Origin: JAWKOK01 sp963765875
GTDB lineage: Bacteria; Chloroflexota; Anaerolineae; Caldilineales; Caldilineaceae
DNA length: 64,000 nt
Reading direction: 5' to 3'
Assembly: GCA_963765875.1 (NCBI GenBank)
Contig: CAVXYK010000018.1
Location: 62,001-126,000, forward strand
A program made the translations under genes and the position numbers. The stretch's first letter is position 1. The number at the start of each line of letters is the position of its first letter. The notes under the pieces are model-generated. The model saw only the letters and a list, made by a program, of their open reading frames with translations, made no database searches and was not told the DNA's origin. Below, piece after piece: positions 18,375 through 27,963 of this stretch.

Positions 18375-19631
18375 TCAGCTTCCGAACAGCGTGAACTCGG
18401 GCGCGATATCGAAGTGGAGTTTGGCATGCGCCTCACGTAGTGCCGCCTCAACTTCTTCAGGCCTGCGCCCTTTTGCAAAGATGAACCCAAGGTAGCTGTC
18501 CCCCTCCGGTAGCGGCGAGATCGAGTAGTTGAGCTTGGCCGTGATCTCTATGCCGGTAATCCGCGGCACTTCTTCAGCCACATCAACACCAGCCACGCCT
18601 CGAAGCACGCCAGCCTCCGGTATCGGGATCATCATCACGCCGCTGGCCTGATCCTCGCGCGCTGTCACGTCTAGTGGCAGCCCACAGACTTGACGCACGA
18701 TCAACTCTTCCAGTGACCCATCGATGCCAAAACGCAACGTCTGGGAACAGAGTCCGCCGATGGATCGACCGGCCACTTCCAGAATCCACGGCCCTCGATC
18801 GTTGACGCGCAACTCAGCATGGATCGGACCGGTCTGCAAGCCCAAGGACCGTGCCGCTCGCGCCACGGTATCGGCAATGGCTACCTGCACCGTCTGGAGA
18901 AGTCGCGACGGCGTCACGTAGATCGTCTCCTCGAAAAAGGGGCCGTCCAGCGGATCCGGCTTGTCGAATAGTGCCAGCACAATCAGTTGTCCATTGTCGA
19001 GCAAGCCTTCAAGCGCAACCTCGACGCCGGGAATGTACGACTCCACAAGATATGGATGTGTGGTGTTCTCCGGGAATTGACCATCTAGCAGTCGGGCCAG
19101 GCGATGGTGCGCAGCAGAGAATTCATCGGCATTGTCCGCACGGATGACACCGCGGCTGCCGTTCAAGTTGAGTGGCTTGACCACACAGGGATAAGGAATC
19201 TGGCCGGCAACGGCCTCAACGTCATCATCGGTTGAGAAGCGTCGGAACCACGGACAAGGAACGCCCGCGGCCGCCATCTGAGTGCGCATGCGATGTTTGT
19301 CGCGGGCAGCAAAGGCGCTTTCCGGCGAGTTATGGGGCAAGCCCAGCAGCTGTGCGACCTCGGCCGCAATCAATGTGCCGCTGTCGTCAACCGCTAGCAC
19401 TGCGCTGACCGCGCGTTGTCGAGCCCGGTCGGCAATCGATTCGGCCGCGCCCGGCTCGTCGAAATCGATCCCTTGCGCGTCGTCCCAATGCTCAGCCAAT
19501 GCTGAAGCCATGTTGACCACCGGCAGGACATCGATGTCAAGCCGCTCCGCCGCATGATGAAACGCGCCGGCTCGATAGCTGCGCGCCCCAGTGAGGAGCA
19601 TCAAACGCAGGCGTCTCGATTTTCGCATCAT
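18375..19631 (-). CDS. ATP-grasp domain protein (carboxylate-amine ligase-like)
   Basis: 418 residues. The layout matches ATP-grasp ligases of the PurK / L-amino-acid-ligase group: an N-terminal Rossmann-like part (AVLAVDDSGTLIAAEVAQLL), AARDKHRMRTQMAAAGVP, the nucleotide lysine in YPCVVKPLNLNGSRGVIRAD, the adenine strand LVESYIPGVEVALEGLLDNG, the metal-binding GPIHAELRVNDRGPWILEVA followed by GRSIGGLC, and an extra C-terminal domain. It probably joins an amino acid or peptide to a carboxylate; the substrate is unknown. Convergent with yggX. The second Met may be the true start. Confidence 0.87.
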   Translation of the reverse strand: MMRKSRRLRLMLLTGARSYRAGAFHHAAERLDIDVLPVVNMASALAEHWDDAQGIDFDEPGAAESIADRARQRAVSAVLAVDDSGTLIAAEVAQLLGLPHNSPESAFAARDKHRMRTQMAAAGVPCPWFRRFSTDDDVEAVAGQIPYPCVVKPLNLNGSRGVIRADNADEFSAAHHRLARLLDGQFPENTTHPYLVESYIPGVEVALEGLLDNGQLIVLALFDKPDPLDGPFFEETIYVTPSRLLQTVQVAIADTVARAARSLGLQTGPIHAELRVNDRGPWILEVAGRSIGGLCSQTLRFGIDGSLEELIVRQVCGLPLDVTAREDQASGVMMIPIPEAGVLRGVAGVDVAEEVPRITGIEITAKLNYSISPLPEGDSYLGFIFAKGRRPEEVEAALREAHAKLHFDIAPEFTLFGS

Positions 19632-19840
19632 TTCCGGGATCCTCGACTCCTAGGCAGATCCGAGAAAATAGGGTTCCCACCCATCTTCCTGGACACTCTC
19701 GACCAAACAAGTTGTCTGGCAGTCAGCTTCCACGAAGGTAGAGGCGCCAGTTTTTCTGGATTGCCTTACATTTCCGACACACGGCCAGAGCGACTCCGTA
19801 CAATCTCAGTGAACCACGATCCCCAGACAATACTCAGGGG

Positions 19841-19882
19841 CTATCTGTGTCCCATCATATTTCCATCTGTGTCCATCTGTGA
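19841..19882 (-). repeat. CACAGAT-type repeat fragment overlapping the permease stop, copy C
   Basis: On the minus strand it reads TCACAGATGGACACAGATGG, then AAATATGATGGGACACAGATAG, matching copies A and B. It supplies the last 13 codons and the TAG stop of the permease gene, so the repeat landed on or replaced the original gene end. Confidence 0.75.
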
Positions 19883-21424
19883 CGAATCTCCGCCTCCGCC
19901 CACCTCAATCAACCCCGTCATCGATCCGCGCAGGAGCCGCCAGTAGAAGAGCATCAACAGAACCGTCGGCAGTAAAACGGCAAGACCCGAGGCAGTTGGG
20001 GCGATCGCCGGGTCAAAGGCTAGACGGCTTGCTATGCCGCTGCCCAGCCCCTGCGCCTGCGAGCGACCATTCGAGAGCGCCAGCGCAGCAGCCATTTCGT
20101 GGGTAACAAGTATGAAGCTAAGCATCATCAGCGGGCGAGCCAATGATCTTCGCCGAGTCAGGGTATTGGCACGGAAGACCAATGTCACTAACCAGACGCC
20201 GATACAGATGCTCGCCGACGTGAAAATCAATAGCAGCAGCCAGCGTCCATCGCCGAAATGCTGCTCTGCCTGCAAGGACGCAAGCGGCACAAATGAGAGT
20301 GGCAGTGCAACCATGCCCAGCATGCCCAGGAGACCGGACAAGCGCGAGGCCCATGTCGATTGCCAGGCCGCAAGCTGATTGCCGATCGGGATAGCCACGA
20401 ACACTGTCGCCAGCGCGGTCAAACACGCCAAGAGAATTGTGTTGGCAGTCCAGAAGGCATAGTCAGTCTGTCCTAACAGCTGGATCAACGAACCCGGCCA
20501 TTCCACCACGCGCGCACTTTTTATCAAGAACACAGAAAGCGGCAGCAGTAGCGCAATCATTGCTACAATAGCCAACAGTCTGCTGATCATCTGAGATGAA
20601 GACTGATTGACCGGCTCAACCTGCAATTCACGGGACGATCCGGCCGGTCGATGAGCATCTTTTGCCGTGACGGCGGCCATTCTACCTACAAAATGGACAA
20701 TGCCCCAAACAGAAACGGCCAGCATCGTGATGAGTACAAACGACATCGAGGCCGCCTGCGAGGGCATGCCGGCGGCGAGGGCGGTATGGTAGATCCAGCT
20801 TGCCAACAAGTGCGAACCATTAAAGGGCGATCCACCGGTCAGAAGCAGAACGACAGCAACATCTGATAGCACGATGTAGATGCCGAAAGAGAGCGTCAGG
20901 CCGATGGCTGGACTGCGCCACCGTATTGGCCAACCCAACAAGAGAAAGAGCGTGGCAAAGGGCAGAATTCGCCAGGCCTGGATGAACGAAACGGCCAATA
21001 ACGACGGCCACAAGTCTTCACCGGCCAACGCCAGCGTCGGTGCAAAGATCTGTCGCCAGGCCGGCATTGCCAGGGCAATGGGCATGGCCAGGGGCAGAAG
21101 CAACAGCCAGGCCATCGCCCTATTGGTGCGCCTGCTCTGATGCACCAAAGCCACGCCGGCAAGGCCCAGCCCCAAGGCAATGGGCAAGGTGAAGGCAAGC
21201 ACGATCAATGTATTGCGCAACGCATGGCGGAACAGATAGGTGCGCAAAACGGTTATCTGCGCAGAAATGATACCGGTGATACTCGGCGACACCGACTGTT
21301 GTGGAAAGCCGGCGTCGGCATCGAAACCAGCGCCGATCAACAGGAGCGACGCCAAGATGGCGAGCAGAAGAAGGCTAGCGATGCCGACAATGGCGAAACT
21401 TGCATAGCGCCGCAACGCTGTCAC
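19841..21424 (-). CDS. Fused two-domain ABC permease without EAA loops
   Basis: 527 residues with about twelve membrane helices in two halves that resemble MalF- and MalG-type permeases (half 1: LPIALGLGLAGVALV, WLLLLPLAMPIALAMPAWR, LLTGGSPFNGSHLLASWIY; half 2 begins near LLAIVAMIALLLPLSV). The cytoplasmic EAA loop that docks the ATPase (pattern EAAxIDGA) is absent from both halves: half 1 runs from LLLGWPIRWRSP straight into the next helix. Start is GTG at 21424, three bases after the glcDE stop, so it is probably the last gene of the glycolate operon. Its last residues come from a repeat. A non-transport or atypical transport role is possible. Confidence 0.8.
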   Translation of the reverse strand: MTALRRYASFAIVGIASLLLLAILASLLLIGAGFDADAGFPQQSVSPSITGIISAQITVLRTYLFRHALRNTLIVLAFTLPIALGLGLAGVALVHQSRRTNRAMAWLLLLPLAMPIALAMPAWRQIFAPTLALAGEDLWPSLLAVSFIQAWRILPFATLFLLLGWPIRWRSPAIGLTLSFGIYIVLSDVAVVLLLTGGSPFNGSHLLASWIYHTALAAGMPSQAASMSFVLITMLAVSVWGIVHFVGRMAAVTAKDAHRPAGSSRELQVEPVNQSSSQMISRLLAIVAMIALLLPLSVFLIKSARVVEWPGSLIQLLGQTDYAFWTANTILLACLTALATVFVAIPIGNQLAAWQSTWASRLSGLLGMLGMVALPLSFVPLASLQAEQHFGDGRWLLLLIFTSASICIGVWLVTLVFRANTLTRRRSLARPLMMLSFILVTHEMAAALALSNGRSQAQGLGSGIASRLAFDPAIAPTASGLAVLLPTVLLMLFYWRLLRGSMTGLIEVGGGGDSSQMDTDGNMMGHR

Positions 21425-21427
21425 GAG

Positions 21428-24083
21428 CTATGCTCCTGTATTGTGAGTGGTATCAGGATTGACCTTGAAGAGCGCATCGGAAGACAGTAACCCCGGAAGA
21501 AAAGCGCCTGGATTAAAAATGCGGGCCGGATCCCAGCGATCCTTCAGTTGACGCATGAGCGCCAGCGCCGAGGGTTCGTACCCCCAGTGATCGAGTGTCC
21601 CGCCGATTGACCGGGGCGCGGCCACGACCAGCGCGTAGCCACCTGCGGCCAGGGCCGGTTGCCGGAAGGAGGCCACAGCCGACTGAACGCTTGCTTCGTC
21701 CTCACAGAGGTCCTTGGCATAGACAAGACCACTGGCGCAATCGATGCAGAGGTGCTGAGTGCCCTCGATAGACAGCCTGCCGGATTGTTCGGACAGATAC
21801 CGACCAAGATGCTTGGCCGGTACGCTTGCTCGGATGAGCAACTGATCACCTTGAGTAGATCCGAGGAATTCGGACCATGCATCAATGCCGTTCAGCTCAG
21901 TCTCGATGATCAGTGGAGCTCCGTGCCTGCGCAGCGTACTGCTGACTGCCGCCAGTTCAGCCTCAACGTCTTCGGGCAAGCCTTCGCTCGTGTAGAGCAG
22001 CGTATAGTCGGGACCGCTCAGTCCTGGAACAACGGCATCCTGGACCAACAACACGGCCGAGGCAGTCAAGGCGTGGGTCATGGCCTGGTCGGCCCATCGG
22101 AGCCCCTCGGCCACTGTCGAAACCGGAACCGCCAGCGTGCGACAGGCACGGGGCAGCGGGAAAAGTTTGAGCGTCACATCGACCAGCAGCCCCAGCGTGC
22201 CATGGGAACCGACGAAAAGTTTGGCCAGATCGTAGCCGGCCACATTCTTGACCAACGGACGTCCGGCGCGAATCACCTCGCCGCCGGCCATGGCAACCGT
22301 GGCGCAGAGCACCATGTCACGCAGACCGCCGTAGCGCATGCGCAGTGGTGCGTTAAAATTTGTCGCCACCAGGCCACCGACGGTCGTCTCGGGCCAGGGT
22401 GAGGCCAACGGCGTCTGCAAGTTGTGTTCTTCTAGGAACGCTTGCACATCAGAAAGCAACGTGCCTGCACCGACGGTCACATTGAGATCGTCAGGTGAGA
22501 AGGTAAGAATACCCCGCAGGTTTTCCGTCGACAGCCGGGTCCCGGCTTTGCCAAGCGCACCGGCGCCGATTCGCACGCGCTTGCCGGCGGCGCTGAGCGC
22601 GGCCAGCCCGGCGGCGGCTTCCTCTGCGTTGGACGGGGCGAACGTGTCCGAATCAGGCAACACGGGAGCGTGGCGCTCAGGTTGCGGCGAGATGTCAGGG
22701 AAGATTTTGCCCGGGTTGAAGACATTGTCAGGATTGAAGATGGAGCGGATGTCCAGCATGGCCGACAACTCGGCATCGCTGTACATGAGCGGCATGTAGT
22801 CACGTTTTTCCATGCCGACGCCATGTTCGCCGGTGATGCTGCCGTCCCGATCCAGGCAGAGCTGGATGATCTCCTTACCCGCCGCGTGCACTCGTTTCAT
22901 CAGATCGGCATCACTGAGGTCGCAGAGAATCAATGGATGCAGATTGCCGTCACCAGCGTGGTAGAAGTTGGCTGTGCGCACGTCATAGCGGTCACAGACT
23001 GCTGTGATGTCGGCCAGCACCGCCCCCAGTTGGCTGCGCGGCACAGTGACATCGGTCAGCACATAGTTGGGAGCCAGGCGGGAGAAAGCGCCGGCCGCGC
23101 TCTTGCGTCCATACCAGATCTTGGCCCGTTCCTCTTCGGTCTGGGCAAAGCGGATGTCGTAGCCGCCGTTGGCCTGCAGCAGATCCGCCGCCTCTTCCAT
23201 CTGTGAATCCAGGCTCTCAGGATAGCCATCGACTTCGACAATCAACGCCGCTCCTGCATCAACCGGCAGACCGGCATGGGTAAACTCTTCGATCATGCCC
23301 ATGCTACGTTGGTCCATCAACTCCAGCGTTGCCGGCATGAGGCCGGCAGCAATCACGGCGGAGACGGCCTGGCCGGCGGCGGTCTCCGACTCGAACGAGA
23401 CCATCATGGTCTTGACGCCAGGAGGGTTGGCGATCAAGCGCAGCCAGGCTTCGGTGACGATGCCGAGCGTGCCTTCGCTGCCGACAACAAGTGCGCAGAG
23501 ATCGTATTCCGGGTAGTCGACGGCCTGGCCGCCCAGCGTGACGATCTCGCCATCGGCAAGCACCATGGTGAGGCCCATGATGTAGTTGCTGGTAACGCCG
23601 TATTTGAAGCAATGGGGACCGCCTGCGTTGGTGCCGAGGTTGCCGCCAATGACCGAAGAGCGTCCGCTGGCCGGATCGGGCGGATAGTAGAGCCCTGCCG
23701 CCTTCACCATATGGTCAACGACTAGATTGACGGCGCCACTTTGGACGTGAGCATTGCGGCCACGCACATCCAGTTCCAACAGACGGTCCAGCTGTGAGAA
23801 GACCACCACGATGCCGCCATGCTCGGGGATGACGCCGCCGGAGAGTCCGGTGCCCGCGCCACGGCGCGATCAACGGCATCCCCTGCTCATGAGACCAGCG
23901 AACCAGCTTGCTGACATCGCCGCTGCTGTGAGGATAGAAGGCGCCGTCAGGCTTGCCGCGATCAAAGCCGGCATCGACCTCGTAGGTGATCAGTTCCACG
24001 GGGTTGGTGACGAGTTGGCTGCGATCAAAAAGCTCGGTCGGTAGTGGGCGTGGCGTATGTCTACTGCCCTGCAAATCGGCCAC
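21428..24083 (-). CDS. Glycolate oxidase GlcD-GlcE fusion, one frameshift
   Basis: About 885 residues in total: an FAD-linked GlcD (residues 1-470) joined to a GlcE-like FAD-binding subunit. GlcD features: RSSVIGGNLGTNAGGPHCFK, GSEGTLGIVTEAWL, NFYHAGDGNLHPLI, GEHGVGMEKRDYM. GlcE part: LASPWPETTVGGLVATNFNA, GSHGTLGLLVDVTLKL and a final WDPARIFNPGAFLPGL. The protein oxidises glycolate (or D-lactate) to the keto acid and passes electrons to GlcF. At 23863-23864 one extra G breaks the frame; without it the N-terminal part reads PLIARGAGTGLSGGV, as expected. Start is GTG 24083 with AGGAG upstream. Upstream neighbour is glcF. Confidence 0.9.
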
Positions 24084-24118
24084 TCATCAATCTCCTACGT
24101 TTGGCAAGGATTTTTAGC

Positions 24119-24240
24119 CACAGATGACTCTACTGCAAAAAGGTCTGGTTCACCACAGAGGCACAGAGAATGCACAGAGTCCACAGAGGAAAAGATCTGC
24201 CCACACCTGTTTATCTGCGTCCTTATGTGGCGAAAACTTC
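24119..24240. repeat. Intergenic CACAGAG-type repeat, copy D
   Basis: Contains CTGCAAAAAGG, then CCACAGAGGCACAGAGAATG and further CACAGAG words at 8-11-base spacing, and an ending with TGTTTATCTGCGTCCTTATG. It shares the CTGCAAAA start with copies A and B. It separates glcF from glcDE. Confidence 0.65.
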
Positions 24241-24253
24241 ATGTGGCGAACAC

Positions 24254-25534
24254 TCACGCTGCAACCCGATAAGACCAGTCAAGCAGCTCAACCAGATGCA
24301 CGACCTCGGCATCCAGTCCGGCCCGCTTCACGCCATAGATATATTGCATATGGCAGCCGGGATTGGTGGTCACGATGATCTGGGCGCCGGAGTTGCGGAT
24401 GTCGGCCATCTTGGCATCGAGCACCAGGTTGGCAGTCTCGGACTGCATGATGTTGTAGACGCCGGCGCTGCCGCAACATTTGTCCGGTTCGCCGAGTTCG
24501 ACCAACTCGAGACCCGGGATTTCACGCAACAGATCCCTGGGTTGGTTGACGACCCGTTGTGCATGGCGAAGATGACATGAATCAGCGTAGGTAACGCGTG
24601 TATCGATAGAGCCTGTGGGTTTGGTGTGCAGATGATCCAGCAGAAATTCACTGATATCATGTAGTTTATCCACAAAAGCGCGCGCTTTTGTGGCATATTG
24701 TGGATCGCCTGCCAGCAAGTGTCCATACTCTTTGAGTGTGGCGCCGCAGCCACCGGCATTGCTGATGATGGCGTCGTATGCATCCGGCTCGGCCGCATCG
24801 ATGTTTTGACGGGCCAGCTCACGGGCCAGATCGCCTTCACCAATGTGCAACGCAGCCGCACCGCAGCAGGTCTGCATTTCGGGAAAGTGCACCTCATAGC
24901 CGTTGCGCTGCAGTACACGAATGGTAGCTGCGTTGACATTGCCCAGGAAGGCATCCTGAACACAGCCATAGAGCAGCGCAACCTTGCCGCGACGCGGGCC
25001 AATGGCGGGCGCCGGACGGCTGTAGTCGGGGAAGACCCCGCTGAGTTGGGGCAGAAGCGCCTCCATCTCACGTAAACTTTGGGGAAGGACGTTCATGGAC
25101 TCAATCAATTTGGGCAGACCCAGGCGCTGGTAAAGCATCAGTCCGCGGGCAAGAAACCGCAAGCGCTCTTTGTGCGGCATCAACTCCTGGAGTGCCAGCC
25201 TACGCATGAGCCGTTCCGGGCCGCTGACTGATCGTTGCTCTTCAATGCCGGCACGCGCCATCTCTAGCAGCGATCCATACTGCACACCGGAGGGGCAAGC
25301 CGTTTCACAAGCGCGGCAACCCAAACAAAGGTCAATATGTTGTTGAAACGCGCCGTCTACATCAATTCGGCCATCGGCGGCAGCCGTCATCAACTGGATG
25401 CGCCCGCGCGGACTGTCCATCTCCGTGTTGAGCACGGTGTAGGTCGGGCAGGCGGGCAGGCAAAGCCCACAGTGAATACACTGTTGGAGCAGGGCTCGGG
25501 TTGCAGGTGAAGACAATGATTCCGGTGGGTTCAT
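24254..25534 (-). CDS. glcF: Glycolate oxidase iron-sulfur subunit
   Basis: 426 residues. Two 4Fe-4S motifs lie in the N-terminal part: CIHCGLCLPACPTY and CLGCRACETACPSGVQYG. Two cysteine-rich CCG domains follow (MQTCCGAAALHIGEGD and EPDKCCGSAGVYNIM), with a GCHMQY segment near the end. This is the GlcF arrangement; it takes electrons from GlcD/GlcE and hands them to quinone or another carrier at the membrane. A D-lactate dehydrogenase Fe-S subunit is the main alternative. It is first in the minus-strand glcF-glcDE-permease unit. ATG at 25534. Confidence 0.94.
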   Translation of the reverse strand: MNPPESLSSPATRALLQQCIHCGLCLPACPTYTVLNTEMDSPRGRIQLMTAAADGRIDVDGAFQQHIDLCLGCRACETACPSGVQYGSLLEMARAGIEEQRSVSGPERLMRRLALQELMPHKERLRFLARGLMLYQRLGLPKLIESMNVLPQSLREMEALLPQLSGVFPDYSRPAPAIGPRRGKVALLYGCVQDAFLGNVNAATIRVLQRNGYEVHFPEMQTCCGAAALHIGEGDLARELARQNIDAAEPDAYDAIISNAGGCGATLKEYGHLLAGDPQYATKARAFVDKLHDISEFLLDHLHTKPTGSIDTRVTYADSCHLRHAQRVVNQPRDLLREIPGLELVELGEPDKCCGSAGVYNIMQSETANLVLDAKMADIRNSGAQIIVTTNPGCHMQYIYGVKRAGLDAEVVHLVELLDWSYRVAA

Positions 25535-25701
25535 AGCCCGTTCAGGGTAACATAGTGCGAGGGCGATTGTCGAACAAGATATGTACGGAAAAGTTGAGGG
25601 AAATACTGAATGAACATGAGGGCGGAAAGGTATGACCTTTTGCGATCAGCCCCCTTCTATGCTACGATTCGGGCAACTTTTAACTGTAAGGAGATTATGA
25701 C

Positions 25702-25911
25702 GTGGATTGCCCCAATTGTGGTACGTGGAACCCAGAAGACAAGGATGTCTGTTGGCGTTGTCAGACGGAGATGCCGACACCGGTCGTGAAGAAGAAGCGT
25801 CAGATGCGTAAGATCGCCGGTTTCCCGATGTGGTTCTGGTTGGCCATCGTCGTCTTCTTCGCAATTACGTTTTTGGGACAATGTTTTATGCCGGGCATTC
25901 CAGGCGTCTAG
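25702..25911 (+). CDS. Small zinc-ribbon membrane protein
   Basis: 69 residues starting with GTG at 25702, eight bases after AAGGAG. The N-terminus is a zinc ribbon (CPNCGTWNPEDKDVCWRCQ) and the C-terminus a single membrane helix (WFWLAIVVFFAITFLGQCF). Proteins of this kind occur widely in Chloroflexota but have no assigned role. An overlapping ATG at 25697 in another frame gives no recognisable protein. A terminator follows at 26027. Confidence 0.8.
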   Translation: MDCPNCGTWNPEDKDVCWRCQTEMPTPVVKKKRQMRKIAGFPMWFWLAIVVFFAITFLGQCFMPGIPGV

Positions 25912-26026
25912 TGTAAACTTGACCAACCACCGCCTTGTCAGTATATCTCTATATTTCTACTGCTGATCTCTACTGCTAGCGGATGGATTCCGACATTTCG
26001 TTACGTGAATCTAAATTGACTAGTTT

Positions 26027-26070
26027 CCCCTGTTTTCGCCTTTGAATCGGCGCGGCAGGGGTTCTTTTTT
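26027..26070 (+). terminator. Terminator-like hairpin after the zinc-ribbon gene
   Basis: CCCCTG (26027-26032) and CAGGGG (26056-26061) flank a GC-rich inner part, followed by TTCTTTTTT. mutY starts 12 bases later. Confidence 0.65.
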
Positions 26071-26081
26071 ATCGAGAATGT

Positions 26082-27284
26082 ATGTCCTCATCGCTCCAAG
26101 ATCCAGAACTCAACAAGCAGACACTTGTCGCAACTGACACTCTTGACTATGCTGAGCTTGCCCGGCTTCTAGTCGCTTGGCACCATGAGCATCAGCGTCT
26201 TCTGCCCTGGCGCGATCAGCCTGCAGGAGAGCGACCTCCATACGCAGTCTGGATCAGCGAGATCATGGCGCAGCAGACGCGCCTGGAGACAGTGGTCGAC
26301 TATTTCGTTCGCTGGATGGAACAATACCCGACGATTGAAGCGCTGGCCGAAGCCGATCAACAGGACGTTCTCAAACAGTGGGAGGGATTGGGCTACTATG
26401 CCCGGGCTCGCAACCTCCACAAAGCGGCCGGCATCATCGTTGATCAATACGGCGGCGTCTTGCCTGATGATCGGGAAGCCTTGCTGGCATTGCCGGGCAT
26501 TGGCGAATACACCGTCGGCGCAATACTGAGCCTAGCCTTCAATCGGCCCGAGCCCATCCTCGATGGCAACGTCAAACGTGTACTCTCGCGGCTGGCCGAT
26601 GTGGACACACCCATCAACGACTCGGCAACGGTAAAGCGGCACTGGTCGCTGGCCCGTGGGCTGGTTGAATCAACCGAAACAGGCACGGCCGGCTCGTGCA
26701 ATGAAGCAATGATGGAACTGGGTGCGACCCTCTGCACGCCCACGAGTCCTCGATGTCTGATCTGTCCGCTCTCAAGCCATTGCCTGGCGCTGCAAAATGG
26801 TACGCACTTGGAGCGACCGGTCAGATCACCTCGCAAGAAGACGCCGCACTACGACGTAGCGGCCGGCGTCATTTGGCAGGCGTTGCCCTATCAGTCGCCG
26901 CTTCTGATTGCCAAGAGACTAGAAGACGGCATGCTGGGAGGCCTCTGGGAGTTTCCCGGCGGCAAGCTTGAGTCGGGTGACGACGACTTGCCTACCTGTC
27001 TGCGTCGCGAGATCGACGAAGAGCTGGCAATGGATATCGAGGTGGGCGAGCATGTGACCTCGGTCGACCATGCGTTCACCCATTTCCGCATCACTCTCCA
27101 TGCCTACCACGCCCGGCATGTCGACCGCACGCCCCAGGCCATCGACTGTGCAGATTGGCGTTGGGTGGAGTTAGACGGCCTGGACGGCTTTCCCTTTGGC
27201 GTCGCCGACAGACATGTCATTCAAGCACTGCGCGATGTCGACGCTTCCAGGCGCAATGGTGTAAAAAATGATGAAATCAAGTAA
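26082..27284 (+). CDS. mutY: A/G-specific adenine DNA glycosylase
   Basis: 400 residues. MutY removes adenine paired with 8-oxoguanine. The catalytic helix-hairpin-helix domain has LLPWRDQ, VWISEIMAQQTRLETVVDYF, the HhH motif LPGIGEYTVGAILSLAFNRP, LDGNVKRVLSRL and MMELGATLCTP. The 4Fe-4S cysteines follow (CTPTSPRCLICPLSSHC). The C-terminal third is a NUDIX-like domain (GGLWEFPGGKLESGDDDL with REIDEEL) that recognises 8-oxoG rather than hydrolysing nucleotides. With mutM at 50.4 kb the window carries two parts of the GO repair system. The end overlaps the ccmH start. Confidence 0.96.
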   Translation: MSSSLQDPELNKQTLVATDTLDYAELARLLVAWHHEHQRLLPWRDQPAGERPPYAVWISEIMAQQTRLETVVDYFVRWMEQYPTIEALAEADQQDVLKQWEGLGYYARARNLHKAAGIIVDQYGGVLPDDREALLALPGIGEYTVGAILSLAFNRPEPILDGNVKRVLSRLADVDTPINDSATVKRHWSLARGLVESTETGTAGSCNEAMMELGATLCTPTSPRCLICPLSSHCLALQNGTHLERPVRSPRKKTPHYDVAAGVIWQALPYQSPLLIAKRLEDGMLGGLWEFPGGKLESGDDDLPTCLRREIDEELAMDIEVGEHVTSVDHAFTHFRITLHAYHARHVDRTPQAIDCADWRWVELDGLDGFPFGVADRHVIQALRDVDASRRNGVKNDEIK

Positions 27285-27963
27285 TATTGTGGAGCCGCAT
27301 GGCGGCAGTCAGCAACGGCTGAAAAGTACAGAAATGGATTCAGCAGGGAAGATGAACGCAAAAAACTGGACCAACCATCTATCAGACGAACGGATCCGGC
27401 ATGATCATCGCCGGAAGTTTGCCTGGTTGCCGACTACGATCATTGTTTTGCTCATCTCGTTCGGTTTTGGGTCTTCACCATTGCTCGCCCAGGAGAGCGA
27501 CGCTGCATCCGTGTCCGAGACCGGCGTCGATGCCTCATCGATCACCGCCGACCAGGTCAACGAAATTGCCCGCGAGCTCTGGTGCCCGCTCTGTTCCGGC
27601 GTGCGGCTGGACAGTTGCGAACTCAAGGCCTGTGACCAGATGAAGGATGAGATCGCGATCAAGTTGGCGTCAGGTGACGGATTGCCCGAAATCAAAGCAT
27701 ACTTCATCGATCAGTACGGGCCACAGGTATTGGGCGAGCCGCCGCGCGAGGGCTTCAATCTGCTTGCCTGGATCTTGCCGTTTGTCGTGTTGATCGGAGG
27801 CGGCGTCTTTCTGTTCACCCGCGGCCGCAAGATATTCCGTAATGATGTTCCGATGGAGAACGCCGATCCATCCAGTGCAGACAAGCCTGACGTCAATGAC
27901 GAAAAACCGACAGAGGATCCATACGCTCAACAACTTGAGGACGAATTGAAACAGTATGACTGA
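27268..27963 (+). CDS. ccmH: Cytochrome c maturation protein CcmH
   Basis: About 231 residues from the first Met. CcmH is a membrane thiol-redox protein that keeps apocytochrome CxxCH cysteines reduced for haem attachment. A hydrophobic segment (TTIIVLLISFGFGSSPLLA) is followed by the redox motif LWCPLCSGVRLDSCEL, the helical domain (EIAIKLASGDGLPEIKAYFI, YGPQVLGEPP) and a membrane anchor (LLAWILPFVVLIGGGVFLF). The start at 27268 overlaps mutY by 17 bases; later Met codons at 27331 or 27352 are possible. It is followed with an 8-base overlap by ccmG. Confidence 0.9.
   Translation: MMKSSNIVEPHGGSQQRLKSTEMDSAGKMNAKNWTNHLSDERIRHDHRRKFAWLPTTIIVLLISFGFGSSPLLAQESDAASVSETGVDASSITADQVNEIARELWCPLCSGVRLDSCELKACDQMKDEIAIKLASGDGLPEIKAYFIDQYGPQVLGEPPREGFNLLAWILPFVVLIGGGVFLFTRGRKIFRNDVPMENADPSSADKPDVNDEKPTEDPYAQQLEDELKQYD

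Noticed and set aside
25697..25770. ATG frame overlapping the zinc-ribbon gene
   Set aside because: It gives a short basic peptide without features; the GTG frame has a complete zinc ribbon and correct spacing from AAGGAG.
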